A stretch of 64,000 nucleotides of DNA from Dehalococcoidia bacterium (lineage in GTDB: Bacteria > Chloroflexota > Dehalococcoidia > Lucifugimonadales > Lucifugimonadaceae), in contig DUCO01000007.1 of the NCBI GenBank assembly GCA_012959765.1, positions 63,336 to 127,335 on the forward strand, read 5' to 3'. Positions 9,440 to 18,279 of this stretch are shown piece after piece (position 1 is the first letter of the stretch; each line of letters begins with the position of its first letter). Under the pieces are notes generated by a model. The model was not told the origin of the DNA. It ran no database searches and saw only the letters and a program-made list of their open reading frames with translations. The position numbers and the translations under genes were made by a program.

Positions 9440-11521
9440 ATGACTACTACATCTGCAAAGAAAACCGACCTTAAAAAGGTACGGAACATAGGCTTCATCG
9501 CCCACATCGACGCCGGTAAGACCACGGTGACAGAGCGCGTGCTCTTTTTCACTGGTGAGACTTACAAGATCGGTAACATCGATGAAGGCACCACCGTTAT
9601 GGACTTCATGTCGCTTGAACGCGAACGTGGAATCACCATCGGTTCAGCCGCCACCAACGCCCAGTGGGCCGGTCATCAGATCAACATTATTGACACTCCA
9701 GGTCACGTCGACTTCACTGCTGAAGTAGAACGTTCCCTCCGAGTGCTCGACGGTGGTGTAGTTGTTCTCGAATCCGTCTCAGGTGTACAGCCTCAGTCAG
9801 AAACAGTCTGGCGTCAGGCCGACACGTACAACGTTCCCCGCATGATCTTTGTCAACAAGATGGACAGGCTCGGAGCTAATTTCAACTACGCAGTCCAGAC
9901 CGTACACGAACGACTGGGCGCGAACGCAGTTCCGATCCAGATACCCATGGGTGCTGAGTCTGAATTCGTTGGCCTGATCGACCTCGTAGGCCAGAACGCT
10001 TACTTCTACGAAGACGCAGAAGCTGTTGAGCACACGCTCATCGATATTCCTGCTGAGTACGCACAAGCGGCCGAAGAAGCCCGTCAACATCTGATCGAAA
10101 AAGTCGCCGAAACCGATGACGGTCTAATGGAGAAGTTCCTCGAAGAAGAGGAAATCACCAACGAAGAGCTAAAAGCTGCGCTTCGACGGGCTACCATCGC
10201 TCTCGAAATATTTCCGGTATGTGTTGGTTCAGCACTCAAGCACCGCGGTGTTCATCCGCTACTCGACGCAGTTATCGACTACCTGCCTTCACCGCTCGAC
10301 GTCGATGCCATCAAGGGTGTCGACCCTGCCGACGAGTCAATTGAGCTCGAACGACAGCCTTCCGTTGACGACCCCATGTCGGCACTCGCCTTCAAGGTTG
10401 TGACCGACCCACACGTTGGTCGGCTCGTCTACCTCCGTGTCTACTCGGGAATCCTCGAGTCGGGTGTAAACATCTACAACTCGACCACACGTTCGAAAGA
10501 ACGAATCGGTCGACTCATGGTCATGCATGCCGACTCTCGTGAAGAGAAGAAGTTTGCAGGTCCAGGTGAAATCGTTGCGGCGATCGGTCTTAAGGACACG
10601 ATCACAGGTCACACCCTGTGCCCGCAGAACCAACAGATTTCACTTGAAAAGATTTCGTTCCCAGACCCAGTACTTTCCGTTGCGGTAGAGCCCAAGACTC
10701 GAACCGACCAGGAAAAGATGTCGACCGCACTGGTTCGACTTGCTGATGAAGACCCCACACTCGTCGTCTCTTCCGACGAAGAGAGTGGTCAGGTCATTCT
10801 TGCTGGAATGGGTGAACTCCACCTCGACGTTATCGTCGAGCGAATGCGACGTGAGTTCAATGTAGAAGCAACGGTTGGCGCTCCCCGAGTTGCCTACCGA
10901 GAGACCGTTACCAGAGTCGCAACAGCTCAGGGTAAATTGGTCAAGCAGACCGGTGGTCACGGACAGTTTGGTGACTGCACACTGCGACTCGAGCCTGTAG
11001 AACCGGGCGCCGGGTTGCTGTTTGAATCTGAAATCACCGGTTCAACCCTACCTCGTGAGTACTTCAGGCCAATCGAGCAAGGCTTCCGTGAAGCCGCCCG
11101 ATCTGGTGTGATCGCCGGATACCCGGTTGTCGATATGAAGGCAGTGCTGGTAGACGGTTCGTACCACGAAGTTGACTCTTCAGAAATGGCTTTCAAAGTG
11201 GCTGCCTCTATGGCATTCAAGTCCGCTATGAGCAAGGGCAAGCCTGCCCTTCTTGAGCCAATCATGAAGATTGAAGTTGTTACTCCTTCTGAATATCTTG
11301 GCGATGTACTCGGAGACTTGAACTCCAGGCGTTCTCAGGTTCAGAACATGGAATCCCGTGGCGAAGCGCAGGTTATTTCTGCGTTCATCCCGCTCGCGGA
11401 AACGTTCCAGTACGCCACGCACGTTCGGTCTATCACTACGGGTCGTGCCAGTTTCTCAATGGAGCTGGACCACTATTCTGCAGTGCCGAAGAACGTTGCA
11501 GAGAAAGTGACAGGAAACTAG
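9440..11521 (+). CDS. fusA: elongation factor G
   Basis: EF-G, 693 aa, the GTPase that drives translocation. GTP-binding motifs are in place: AHIDAGKTT at 21-29, RGITI at 63-67, DTPGH at 85-89, NKMD at 139-142. Domains II to V follow with normal length. A five-codon ORF (ATG at 9426, MAKPR) ends in a TGA that overlaps the fusA ATG. The gene is followed three bases later by rpsJ; the tuf gene usually found here is absent, so EF-Tu must be encoded elsewhere. Confidence 0.98.
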   Translation: MTTTSAKKTDLKKVRNIGFIAHIDAGKTTVTERVLFFTGETYKIGNIDEGTTVMDFMSLERERGITIGSAATNAQWAGHQINIIDTPGHVDFTAEVERSLRVLDGGVVVLESVSGVQPQSETVWRQADTYNVPRMIFVNKMDRLGANFNYAVQTVHERLGANAVPIQIPMGAESEFVGLIDLVGQNAYFYEDAEAVEHTLIDIPAEYAQAAEEARQHLIEKVAETDDGLMEKFLEEEEITNEELKAALRRATIALEIFPVCVGSALKHRGVHPLLDAVIDYLPSPLDVDAIKGVDPADESIELERQPSVDDPMSALAFKVVTDPHVGRLVYLRVYSGILESGVNIYNSTTRSKERIGRLMVMHADSREEKKFAGPGEIVAAIGLKDTITGHTLCPQNQQISLEKISFPDPVLSVAVEPKTRTDQEKMSTALVRLADEDPTLVVSSDEESGQVILAGMGELHLDVIVERMRREFNVEATVGAPRVAYRETVTRVATAQGKLVKQTGGHGQFGDCTLRLEPVEPGAGLLFESEITGSTLPREYFRPIEQGFREAARSGVIAGYPVVDMKAVLVDGSYHEVDSSEMAFKVAASMAFKSAMSKGKPALLEPIMKIEVVTPSEYLGDVLGDLNSRRSQVQNMESRGEAQVISAFIPLAETFQYATHVRSITTGRASFSMELDHYSAVPKNVAEKVTGN

Positions 11522-11524
11522 GGA

Positions 11525-11833
11525 ATGCCAGGACAGAAAATTCGAATCGTCCTAAAAGCGTTCGATCACCGACTTCTAGACATCTCAGCTCAGCAGATCA
11601 TGGAAACTGCCGAGCGCACAGGTGCCCAGACGGCCGGACCGGTTCCTTTGCCAACAGCCAAGCGAAGGTTCGCAGTGATTCGAGGGCCTCACGTACACAA
11701 AGACTCCCGAGAGTACTTCGAGTTGCGCGTTCACAAACGCCTTATCGACATCCTCGAGCCCAGCTCGAAGACCATCGATTCGCTAACACGACTCAACGTG
11801 CCCGCTGGTGTTGATATCGCTATCAAGCTCTAA
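11525..11833 (+). CDS. rpsJ: 30S ribosomal protein S10
   Basis: S10 (NusE), 102 aa, part of the 30S head and also an antitermination partner of NusB. It shows [11 protein letters not shown] at the start, [26 protein letters not shown]-type loop residues in the middle and ends in VDIAIKL, as usual. It begins three bases after fusA, so the S10 cluster is transcriptionally joined to the str cluster here. Confidence 0.97.
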   Translation: MPGQKIRIVLKAFDHRLLDISAQQIMETAERTGAQTAGPVPLPTAKRRFAVIRGPHVHKDSREYFELRVHKRLIDILEPSSKTIDSLTRLNVPAGVDIAIKL

Positions 11834-11870
11834 AAGCCAAATAGTAAAAACGGTAAGCAAGTAAACGAAA

Positions 11871-12494
11871 ATGACTATCGCTGGACTTCTCGGTCGAAAG
11901 ATCGGAATGACAACCTACTACCACGACAACGGAACCGCAGAATCGGTTACGGCAGTCGAGGTCGGGCCGTGTGTCGTCACTCAGGTGAAGACGGATGCTC
12001 GAGATGGCTACGAAGCTGTCCAGGTCGGATTCCTTGCCGCAAGCAAGCTGAATCAGGCCGAAGCCGGGCATCAAGCCCGTTCAGGCGGCAAGTTCGTGCA
12101 CCTACAGGAATTTCGCGTGGGTGACCTCGCTGAGTTCGAAGTTGGGCAGGAACTGAAAGCCGATGTATTTGAAGTTGGAGAGCCGATCAAAGTGATCGGT
12201 ACTTCTAAGGGCAAGGGTTTCGCTGGTGTTGTACGCCGGTGGAACTTTGCTGGTGGCCCAAAGACTCATGGTCAGTCCGACCGTCACCGCTCACCAGGTT
12301 CAATTGGTGCAGGTTCCTCACCGGGACGTGTATGGCCAGGAACCAAGATGGGCGGACACTACGGTGTCGACACAATCACAGTAAAAGGCCTGAGGGTCGT
12401 AGCTGCCGATGTCGAGAAGAACGTGTTGCTTGTTCGAGGTTCCATTCCTGGAGCAAAGAACGGCATCGTTCGAATCGAGAGGCAGGGCAAATAA
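11871..12494 (+). CDS. rplC: 50S ribosomal protein L3
   Basis: L3, 207 aa, one of the first 50S assembly proteins, reaching to the peptidyl transferase centre. It starts MTIAGLLGRKIGMT and contains the loop SKGKGFAGVVRRW and GSIGAGSSPGRVWPGTKMGG that approaches the active site. Its stop TAA shares a base with the ATG of rplD (TAATG), indicating coupled translation. Confidence 0.97.
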   Translation: MTIAGLLGRKIGMTTYYHDNGTAESVTAVEVGPCVVTQVKTDARDGYEAVQVGFLAASKLNQAEAGHQARSGGKFVHLQEFRVGDLAEFEVGQELKADVFEVGEPIKVIGTSKGKGFAGVVRRWNFAGGPKTHGQSDRHRSPGSIGAGSSPGRVWPGTKMGGHYGVDTITVKGLRVVAADVEKNVLLVRGSIPGAKNGIVRIERQGK

Positions 12495-13129
12495 TGGATC
12501 TACAAGTAAAAGACAACAAGGGCAAAGTCGTTGGGTCTGTCGCTGCAAGCGATCAGGTCTGGCGCGCCGAGAGCAACGACGTACTCCTGCATCAGGTCGT
12601 AGTGGCCCAGCAGGCAAACAAGCGACGCGGTACTCAAGACACTCAGCAACGTTCGGACGTCAGCTACTCAACGAGGAAGATTCGCCCGCAGAAGGGAACC
12701 GGTCAGGCTCGACAGGGCAGCCGTCGTTCTCCGCTCCTCAAGGGTGGTGGTGTAGCTCACGGGCCGCACCCACGAAGCTACCGACAGCGTCTTCCAAAGA
12801 AAATGCGCCGACAGGCACTGCGAATCGCTCTCTCTGAGAAAATTCGTGACGAGGGTGTAACCGTTCTCGATGCTTTGACACTCAAAGCACCCAAGAGCAG
12901 CACCATTCGTGACATCGTTACGGCATTCGAGCTCAAGGGCCGAACGCTAATCGTTACTGGCGCAACCGATCAGAACGTGATCAAGTCGGCCAGCAACCTG
13001 AACGGAGTCGAAGTTCAGACGGCAGCACTCATGAACCCTCTCGAGGCGACAAGTGTTACCAACCTGATCGTTACCCAAGAGGCGCTGGAGGCTATCGATA
13101 GTCTCTGGGGCGAGAAAGGCAACGACTAA
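12494..13129 (+). CDS. rplD: 50S ribosomal protein L4
   Basis: L4, 211 aa, lines part of the exit tunnel with its extended loop (STRKIRPQKGTGQARQGS). The reading frame is open upstream through rplC, but the ATG at 12494 (MDLQVKDNKG) overlaps the rplC stop in TAATG and gives the normal family length. The C-terminus overlaps the rplW start in the same way. In some bacteria L4 also represses its own operon; nothing in this sequence shows that here. Confidence 0.96.
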   Translation: MDLQVKDNKGKVVGSVAASDQVWRAESNDVLLHQVVVAQQANKRRGTQDTQQRSDVSYSTRKIRPQKGTGQARQGSRRSPLLKGGGVAHGPHPRSYRQRLPKKMRRQALRIALSEKIRDEGVTVLDALTLKAPKSSTIRDIVTAFELKGRTLIVTGATDQNVIKSASNLNGVEVQTAALMNPLEATSVTNLIVTQEALEAIDSLWGEKGND

Positions 13130-13413
13130 TGAGCCTCGCTAACGTTCTACGCCGCCCGATCGTAACCGAGAAGAGCACTCTTCTTGGCGAACAGGGTCGT
13201 TATGTATTTGAAGTTGAAACATCGGCTACAAAGCACGACATTGCGAAAGCAGTCGAGTGGGCATTCGATGTCAAGGTGGTCAAAGTGAACACCTTGAAAG
13301 TTCCAGGCAAGATGAAGCAATACGGTCGACGACCGTCGAAGCAGCCTGACTGGAAAAAAGCCATCGTATCCCTGCAAGCCGGCGATACTATCCAGTTGTT
13401 CGAAGGGGCATAA
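13129..13413 (+). CDS. rplW: 50S ribosomal protein L23
   Basis: L23, 94 aa, sits at the tunnel exit and docks SRP and trigger factor. It begins MSLANVLRRPIVTEKS, the typical L23 opening, and keeps the basic loop VNTLKVPGKMKQYGRRP. It overlaps rplD by one base and is followed three bases later by rplB. Confidence 0.96.
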   Translation: MSLANVLRRPIVTEKSTLLGEQGRYVFEVETSATKHDIAKAVEWAFDVKVVKVNTLKVPGKMKQYGRRPSKQPDWKKAIVSLQAGDTIQLFEGA

Positions 13414-13416
13414 GAA

Positions 13417-14244
13417 ATGGGATTGAAAGAATTTAAACCCACGTCCCCTGGTCGTCGCGATACAGTCGCCGACGATTACAAGGACGTCACAACGAACAAG
13501 CCTGAAAAGTCGTTGCTCGGAATAATCAAAAAGACCGGCGGTCGAAACAACCGCGGTCGAGTAACAGTTCGACACCGTGGCGGTGGACACAAGCGCCGTT
13601 ACCGGATTGTCGACTTCAAACGCGACAAAGCTGGCACAGCCACAGTAATGTCAATCGAGTACGATCCCAACCGAACCGCCAGGATCGCCCTCGTACTATT
13701 CGAAGACGGTATCAAGCGTTACATCGTTGCACCCAACGGCGTAAAGGTTGGCGACGTTGTCGAGAGTGGTGACGATGTTCCTGTAACCACAGGCAATTCG
13801 CGACCACTGGCAACGCTCCCAACTGGTACGCAGGTTCACAATATTGAAGTTACCCCCGGTCAGGGTGGGCAGTTGGCAAAGAGCGCCGGTACGGTTGCTC
13901 AGGTCATGGCACACGAATCGGGATACACACTCGTTCGACTACCGTCGGGTGAGATGCGAAGGCTGCTGAGCACATGCACAGCAACCGTGGGTCAGGTCTC
14001 CAATCTGGACCACAAGAACGAAAAACTTGGTAAAGCTGGTCGGAACCGTCACCGCGGTCGCCGCCCAACCGTTCGAGGTTCAGTAATGAGCCCGGCAGCT
14101 CACCCGCATGGTGGTGGTGAAGGACGTTCCGGTATCGGAATGCCTGGACCTAAGACCAAATGGGGTAAGCCGGCACTTGGTGTACGTACGCGTCGAAACA
14201 AGCGCACGAACAAATTTATCCTGAGGCGGAGGTATGACCGCTAA
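13417..14244 (+). CDS. rplB: 50S ribosomal protein L2 with an unusual active-site loop
   Basis: L2, 275 aa, essential for subunit joining and close to the peptidyl transferase centre. Most of the sequence is canonical ([26 protein letters not shown]). The loop that is nearly always [10 protein letters not shown] reads [11 protein letters not shown] here: the catalytically implicated His is kept but the Asp before it is Ala (GCA GCT CAC at 14095-14103). Length is normal and nothing suggests a sequencing problem around it. Confidence 0.97.
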   Translation: MGLKEFKPTSPGRRDTVADDYKDVTTNKPEKSLLGIIKKTGGRNNRGRVTVRHRGGGHKRRYRIVDFKRDKAGTATVMSIEYDPNRTARIALVLFEDGIKRYIVAPNGVKVGDVVESGDDVPVTTGNSRPLATLPTGTQVHNIEVTPGQGGQLAKSAGTVAQVMAHESGYTLVRLPSGEMRRLLSTCTATVGQVSNLDHKNEKLGKAGRNRHRGRRPTVRGSVMSPAAHPHGGGEGRSGIGMPGPKTKWGKPALGVRTRRNKRTNKFILRRRYDR

Positions 14245-14280
14245 AAAACCGCAAGGTTATTGGCAGTCGAGACTTAACAG

Positions 14281-14559
14281 ATGTCACGGTCAATCAAAAA
14301 AGGTCCATACGTAGACCCAAAACTGATGAAGAAAGTAGCTGCAATCCAGGCTGCTGGTTCACGTAACGTGATCCGAACCTGGGCGCGCGCTTCAATGATC
14401 ATGCCTGAAATGGTCAGCCTGACTATCGCCGTCCACGATGGTCGACGGTTCATTCCAGTCCTCATTACAGAAAACATGGTTGGTCACAGGCTCGGTGAAT
14501 TTGCACCTACCCGAACCTTCCGTGGTCACATCGGTCGGTCCGATCGGACAACGGGTTAG
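14281..14559 (+). CDS. rpsS: 30S ribosomal protein S19
   Basis: S19, 92 aa, in the 30S head next to the A and P sites. It begins [12 protein letters not shown] and carries the conserved [16 protein letters not shown] segment. Normal length, two bases before rplV. Confidence 0.97.
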   Translation: MSRSIKKGPYVDPKLMKKVAAIQAAGSRNVIRTWARASMIMPEMVSLTIAVHDGRRFIPVLITENMVGHRLGEFAPTRTFRGHIGRSDRTTG

Positions 14560-14561
14560 TT

Positions 14562-14897
14562 ATGGCGATAGCAAGAACAAAAAACGTAGGTATTTCCGAT
14601 TACAAGCTCAGGCTTGTGATAGATCAGATTCGCGGCAAGATGGTTGTCGACGCATTCCCAATGCTTCGATACATGACCAGCCCTGCCGCAGCTGAGATCC
14701 TGAAGATTCTCAAAGCTGCAGCTGCCAACGCTGAGAACAACGACCTCCAGTCGCTCGAAGACTTGAAGATCGTTCGCATCACCGCTGACAAGGCAACCTG
14801 GGTACGACGCTTCAGGCCCAAGGCACGAGGTCGTGTTGGAGCATTCGACAGGCCAACATCTCACATCACCATTGAAGTCGATGAGGTAAGGATCTAG
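14562..14897 (+). CDS. rplV: 50S ribosomal protein L22
   Basis: L22, 111 aa, whose beta-hairpin lines the exit tunnel. Conserved features are KLRLVIDQIRGK near the start, NAENNDL in the middle and the hairpin with RFRPKARGRVGAFDRPTSHI at the end. Two bases separate it from rpsC. Confidence 0.96.
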   Translation: MAIARTKNVGISDYKLRLVIDQIRGKMVVDAFPMLRYMTSPAAAEILKILKAAAANAENNDLQSLEDLKIVRITADKATWVRRFRPKARGRVGAFDRPTSHITIEVDEVRI

Positions 14898-14899
14898 AT

Positions 14900-15739
14900 A
14901 TGGGTCAAAAGACACACCCGATCGGGTTCCGACTCGGCGGCGTGCAAGATTGGCGAGCACACTGGTTTGCCAGCAAGGCTTCGGACTACCGGCGTCTTAC
15001 TGAAGAAGACCAGAAGATTCGTAGCCTGATTCAAGATCGATACGCTGAATCTGGCGCTATTTCTCGAGTCGAGATCGAACGCGGCGCGCAGGATCTGGTC
15101 GTAACGATCAACACTGCTCGACCAGGAATCATCATCGGACGAGGTGGCACGCGGGTCGATGAGCTTCGAGGCGATCTCGAAAAGCTCACCGAAAAGCGTT
15201 CACGACTGAATGTTCAAGAAATCCGACAGCCTGAACTCGATGCGACCCTCGTTGGTCAGTCGATTGCTGAGCAGCTCGAACGACGTGTCGCCTACAGGCG
15301 TGCGGTTCGTCTTGCAATGCAGCGCACAATGCAGTCGGGTGCACTTGGCATCAAGGTTGTTGTTGCGGGTCGACTCGGCGGTGCCGAAATCGCTCGAACC
15401 GACAAGCAGAAGGAAGGTCGAACGCCACTTCACACGCTGCGTGCGATGATCGACTTCGCAGTATCTGAAGCCAAGACGACATTTGGTGTTGTCGGCATCA
15501 AGGTGTGGATCTACACCGGCGATATGATCCCTTCAGCTGAAAACCTCCGAGCCCGTGCACAGTCACGACTCTCACTGGGTGCAACTCAGGCGGGTCAGGC
15601 CGCTCAACAGGGCGACGGCGGTCAGAAATCTTCTGGCGGTGGTCGTTCAGGTGGCAGAGGCAAAAGCGGCGGCGGATCATCATCATCTGGCAAAGCCAGC
15701 GATGCGGGTGTTGCAAGTGGCGATGGAGGCAAGAGTTAA
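14900..15739 (+). CDS. rpsC: 30S ribosomal protein S3 with a Gly/Ser-rich C-terminal tail
   Basis: S3, 279 aa, forms part of the mRNA entry channel. It starts MGQKTHPIGFRLG; the KH domain motif GIIIGRGGTRVDELR is at about 73-90, and the C-terminal domain ends near ENLRARAQSRLS. About 50 further residues form a tail rich in Gly, Ser and Lys (SSGGGRSGGRGKSGGG). Such low-complexity tails recur on several ribosomal proteins in this window. Confidence 0.96.
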   Translation: MGQKTHPIGFRLGGVQDWRAHWFASKASDYRRLTEEDQKIRSLIQDRYAESGAISRVEIERGAQDLVVTINTARPGIIIGRGGTRVDELRGDLEKLTEKRSRLNVQEIRQPELDATLVGQSIAEQLERRVAYRRAVRLAMQRTMQSGALGIKVVVAGRLGGAEIARTDKQKEGRTPLHTLRAMIDFAVSEAKTTFGVVGIKVWIYTGDMIPSAENLRARAQSRLSLGATQAGQAAQQGDGGQKSSGGGRSGGRGKSGGGSSSSGKASDAGVASGDGGKS

Positions 15740-15741
15740 TA

Positions 15742-16158
15742 ATGCTCCAGCCAAAGCGCACCAAGTTCCGCAAGGAACACCGAGGTCGAATGAACGGCAT
15801 TCGTACCAAGGGTTCGACAATGGTTTACGGCGATTTCGGTCTCAAGGCGGAAGGCCCCGGATGGGTTACTGCTCGTGAGATCGAAGCAGCTCGACGTGCA
15901 ATCACCGGTTATGTACAACGTGGCGGACAAGTCTGGGTTCGATTGTTCCCATCAAAGCCCGTCAGCGCACGACCTGCCGAAACCCGCATGGGTGGCGGCA
16001 AGGGCGCAGTTGATCACTGGGTAGCAGTGGTACGGCGTGGGCGCATGCTCTACGAAATGGCCGACGTTCCGGAAGAAGATGCACGTGAAGCGCTGCGACG
16101 AGCAGCTCACAAGCTGAACATTCCAACTAGGATCGTCGCTCGGAGCGACGAATTTTAA
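15742..16158 (+). CDS. rplP: 50S ribosomal protein L16
   Basis: L16, 138 aa, near the A-site tRNA elbow. It begins MLQPKRTKFRKEHRGRM and has the conserved KPVSARPAETRMGGGKG loop, which includes the Arg hydroxylated in some bacteria. Normal length. Confidence 0.97.
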   Translation: MLQPKRTKFRKEHRGRMNGIRTKGSTMVYGDFGLKAEGPGWVTAREIEAARRAITGYVQRGGQVWVRLFPSKPVSARPAETRMGGGKGAVDHWVAVVRRGRMLYEMADVPEEDAREALRRAAHKLNIPTRIVARSDEF

Positions 16159-16160
16159 GG

Positions 16161-16229
16161 ATGCCTGATTACGGGATCGCACTAAGCGGCCCAGAAGTCT
16201 GGCAGAAACTGACAAACGATGCTGATTAG
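16161..16229 (+). CDS. possible 22-aa minicistron between rplP and rpmC
   Basis: ATG at 16161, two bases after the rplP stop, opens a frame of 22 codons (starting MPDYGIALSG) that ends at TAG 16227-16229 and overlaps the rpmC start by 11 bases in another frame. rpmC itself lacks a Shine-Dalgarno sequence, so translation of this frame could feed ribosomes into rpmC. It may equally be chance; it has no recognisable family. Confidence 0.2.
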   Translation: MPDYGIALSGPEVWQKLTNDAD

Positions 16230-16455
16230 CGAAGTAAGAGAACTGAATGACACCGAACTCGTAAAAGAGCTCGGCGATCAGGAACGCGCCATGATGAACC
16301 TCAGGTTCCGCAAGGCGACAATGCAGTTGACAAACACGAACGAACTCGGGGTTACCCGAAAGACAATTGCGCGCATCAAGACCGTGCTTCGAGAACGCTC
16401 GATCACATCAAACTTGGAAGCCGTACAGGCTGCCTCAACGGCAGAAGGAGAATAG
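16219..16455 (+). CDS. rpmC: 50S ribosomal protein L29
   Basis: L29, 78 aa, near the tunnel exit. The helical hairpin is clear (RELNDTELVKELGD, LRFRKATMQL, RKTIARIKTVLRE). About ten extra residues rich in Ala and Glu form the C-terminus. The ATG at 16219 has no visible Shine-Dalgarno sequence. The AAGGAG that serves rpsQ lies inside its last codons. Confidence 0.94.
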   Translation: MLISEVRELNDTELVKELGDQERAMMNLRFRKATMQLTNTNELGVTRKTIARIKTVLRERSITSNLEAVQAASTAEGE

Positions 16456-16456
16456 G

Positions 16457-16783
16457 TTGGCGCGCAAACAGCAAACCGGCACTGTTCTGAAAGACAAGAA
16501 CGACAAGAGCGTTGTGGTAGGCGTCTCTTGGTTGCAGCGTGACCGAATATATAAAAAGGCTCGACGTAAGCTGACGAAGTTTGTCGTTCACGACGAACAG
16601 AACACAGCAACCGTTGGCGACCGTGTATTGATCGAGGAAAGCCGTCCGGTTTCCAAGACCAAGCGATGGCGTCTGGTTAGCATCATCGACAAAGTTGATG
16701 TTGCAGATGTACAGCCTTCCGACATCGTCAGTGAAGCTGCCCTCGCAGGTGCAGACGAATCTGAAGAAGAGTCTGAGGACTAG
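16457..16783 (+). CDS. rpsQ: 30S ribosomal protein S17 with acidic tail
   Basis: S17, 108 aa, a primary 16S rRNA binder. The frame is open upstream inside rpmC, but TTG at 16457 is preceded by AAGGAG (16445-16450, six bases away) and gives [20 protein letters not shown], the right beginning. The OB-fold core is followed by about 25 extra residues ending in an acidic stretch (DESEEESED), which is not normal for S17. Confidence 0.94.
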   Translation: MARKQQTGTVLKDKNDKSVVVGVSWLQRDRIYKKARRKLTKFVVHDEQNTATVGDRVLIEESRPVSKTKRWRLVSIIDKVDVADVQPSDIVSEAALAGADESEEESED

Positions 16784-16785
16784 AG

Positions 16786-17154
16786 ATGATTCAGCGAGAG
16801 ACACGGCTTAAAGTCGCCGACAACTCTGGCGCACGTGAGGTGCTCTGCATCAACATCGTCGGAGGAAGCGCGCGTCGTTATGCAAGTCTGGGTGACGTGA
16901 TCACCTGCACTGTAAAAGATGCTCAGCCCGGTGGCACCGTAAAGATGCACCAGGTTGTAAAAGCTGTCGTAGTTCGAACATCGAAAGAAGTTCGAAGGCC
17001 CGACGGTTCATATATCAGGTTCGACGACAACGCATGTGTGATCATCGGTGACGATGAAAACCCTCGTGGAACTCGAATCTTTGGCCCGGTAGCACGTGAA
17101 CTGCGAAACAAACAGTTCATGCGCATCGTGTCGCTGGCCCCGGAGGTTCTCTAA
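16786..17154 (+). CDS. rplN: 50S ribosomal protein L14
   Basis: L14, 122 aa, at the subunit interface. It opens [19 protein letters not shown] and ends [12 protein letters not shown], both typical. Normal length. First gene of the spc part of the block. Confidence 0.97.
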   Translation: MIQRETRLKVADNSGAREVLCINIVGGSARRYASLGDVITCTVKDAQPGGTVKMHQVVKAVVVRTSKEVRRPDGSYIRFDDNACVIIGDDENPRGTRIFGPVARELRNKQFMRIVSLAPEVL

Positions 17155-17157
17155 CCA

Positions 17158-17472
17158 ATGAGCCAGACACGTATAAAACGAGACGACGAAGTACTCGTCA
17201 TCTCCGGAAAAGATAAGGGCAAGCGCGGTGCTGTGATTCGAATTCTGGTCGAACAGAATAGAGTCGTGGTTGAAGGCGTGAACATGGTTACACGCCATGT
17301 GAAAGCACAGCCCGGCGTGGCACAGACCGGCATGGTCCAGGGCGAGGGTTCAATAGCCCTCTCTAATGTAATGCTCATCGATCCAGAGACTGGCGCAGCC
17401 GGTCGAACTGGTCAGAGGGTCCTCGAAGACGGGACAAAAGTAAGGGTGGTCAAGAGTGGCAAACGCTCCTGA
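17158..17472 (+). CDS. rplX: 50S ribosomal protein L24
   Basis: L24, 104 aa, an assembly initiator. The KOW motif is at the start (DDEVLVISGKDKGKRGAVI) and the NMVTRHVK segment follows. Its last 17 bases overlap the GTG start of rplE. Confidence 0.96.
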   Translation: MSQTRIKRDDEVLVISGKDKGKRGAVIRILVEQNRVVVEGVNMVTRHVKAQPGVAQTGMVQGEGSIALSNVMLIDPETGAAGRTGQRVLEDGTKVRVVKSGKRS

Positions 17473-18259
17473 CAATAAAAACGAAGAACAGGCAGTAGAG
17501 GCAAAGGCTTCTAAACCTGCAGCCCCAAAGGCGAAAGCCAAGGCAGCGGCCAAAAAGCCCGCCGCCAAGAAGGCTGCTGCGAAGAAACCCGCCGCCGCGA
17601 AAAAGCCTGCAGCCAAAAAGCCAGCAGATTCTAAAGAGCCTAAGTCCGAAGCTGAAGCAAAGCCAAAAGCCAAAGCGACTACGGTTGTTGTTGACGTTCC
17701 ACGCGTGAAGCAGCTTTACCGCGATGACGTGGTAGAGGTGCTCACCCGTGATTTCGGCTACAAAAACATAATGGAAGTGCCTAAGCTCGATAAGATCGTG
17801 CTGAACATCGGACTCGGTGAAGCGCTCGACAGCAACTCTGCTGTTGGTGCTGCAACCGGCGATCTTCAGAAGATCACGGGCCAGAAGCCGCTCGAAAACA
17901 AGGCCCGAGTATCGATTGCAAACTTCAAACTACGTGAAGGCTCTGTAATCGGAACTTCGGTAACCCTTCGTGGCAGCCGAATGTGGCAGTTCTACGATCG
18001 CTTCGTGAACGTAACGCTCCCTCGTGTGCGTGACTTCCGAGGTATCAGCCGAACCGCTTTCGACGGTCGCGGAAACTACTCTCTTGGAATGCGCGATCAG
18101 TCGACATTCCCTGAGATTGACTACAATGAAATCGATCGAATGCGCGGTATGCAGCTGACGTTTGTCACTACTGCCCGCAGCGACGAAGAGGGGCGACGTC
18201 TCCTTGAACTACTCGGCATGCCATTTGCGCGTGTCGATGAGCCCGTTGGGGCCCTCTAA
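17456..18259 (+). CDS. rplE: 50S ribosomal protein L5 with histone-H1-like N-terminal extension
   Basis: L5, 267 aa, binds 5S rRNA. The conserved protein begins near residue 82 (VPRVKQLYRDDVVEVL) and runs to the end with GLGEALDSN, GQKPLENKARVSIANFKLREG and FPEIDYNEID. Before it lie about 80 residues rich in Lys, Ala and Pro with repeated AAKKPA units, like the tail of histone H1. The start is GTG at 17456 inside rplX; the low-complexity segment is in frame with L5 and has no stop, so it is truly part of the protein unless translation starts later. Usual L5 length is about 180 aa. Confidence 0.93.
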   Translation: MANAPDNKNEEQAVEAKASKPAAPKAKAKAAAKKPAAKKAAAKKPAAAKKPAAKKPADSKEPKSEAEAKPKAKATTVVVDVPRVKQLYRDDVVEVLTRDFGYKNIMEVPKLDKIVLNIGLGEALDSNSAVGAATGDLQKITGQKPLENKARVSIANFKLREGSVIGTSVTLRGSRMWQFYDRFVNVTLPRVRDFRGISRTAFDGRGNYSLGMRDQSTFPEIDYNEIDRMRGMQLTFVTTARSDEEGRRLLELLGMPFARVDEPVGAL

Positions 18260-18279
18260 ACCACCTGGAGATACTTGTA

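Noticed and set aside
12239-12493. Upstream extension of rplD inside rplC
   Set aside because: ATG 12494 overlaps the rplC stop as TAATG and gives the standard L4 start.
16367-16456. 30-codon upstream extension of rpsQ inside rpmC
   Set aside because: TTG 16457 has an ideal AAGGAG and matches the S17 N-terminus.
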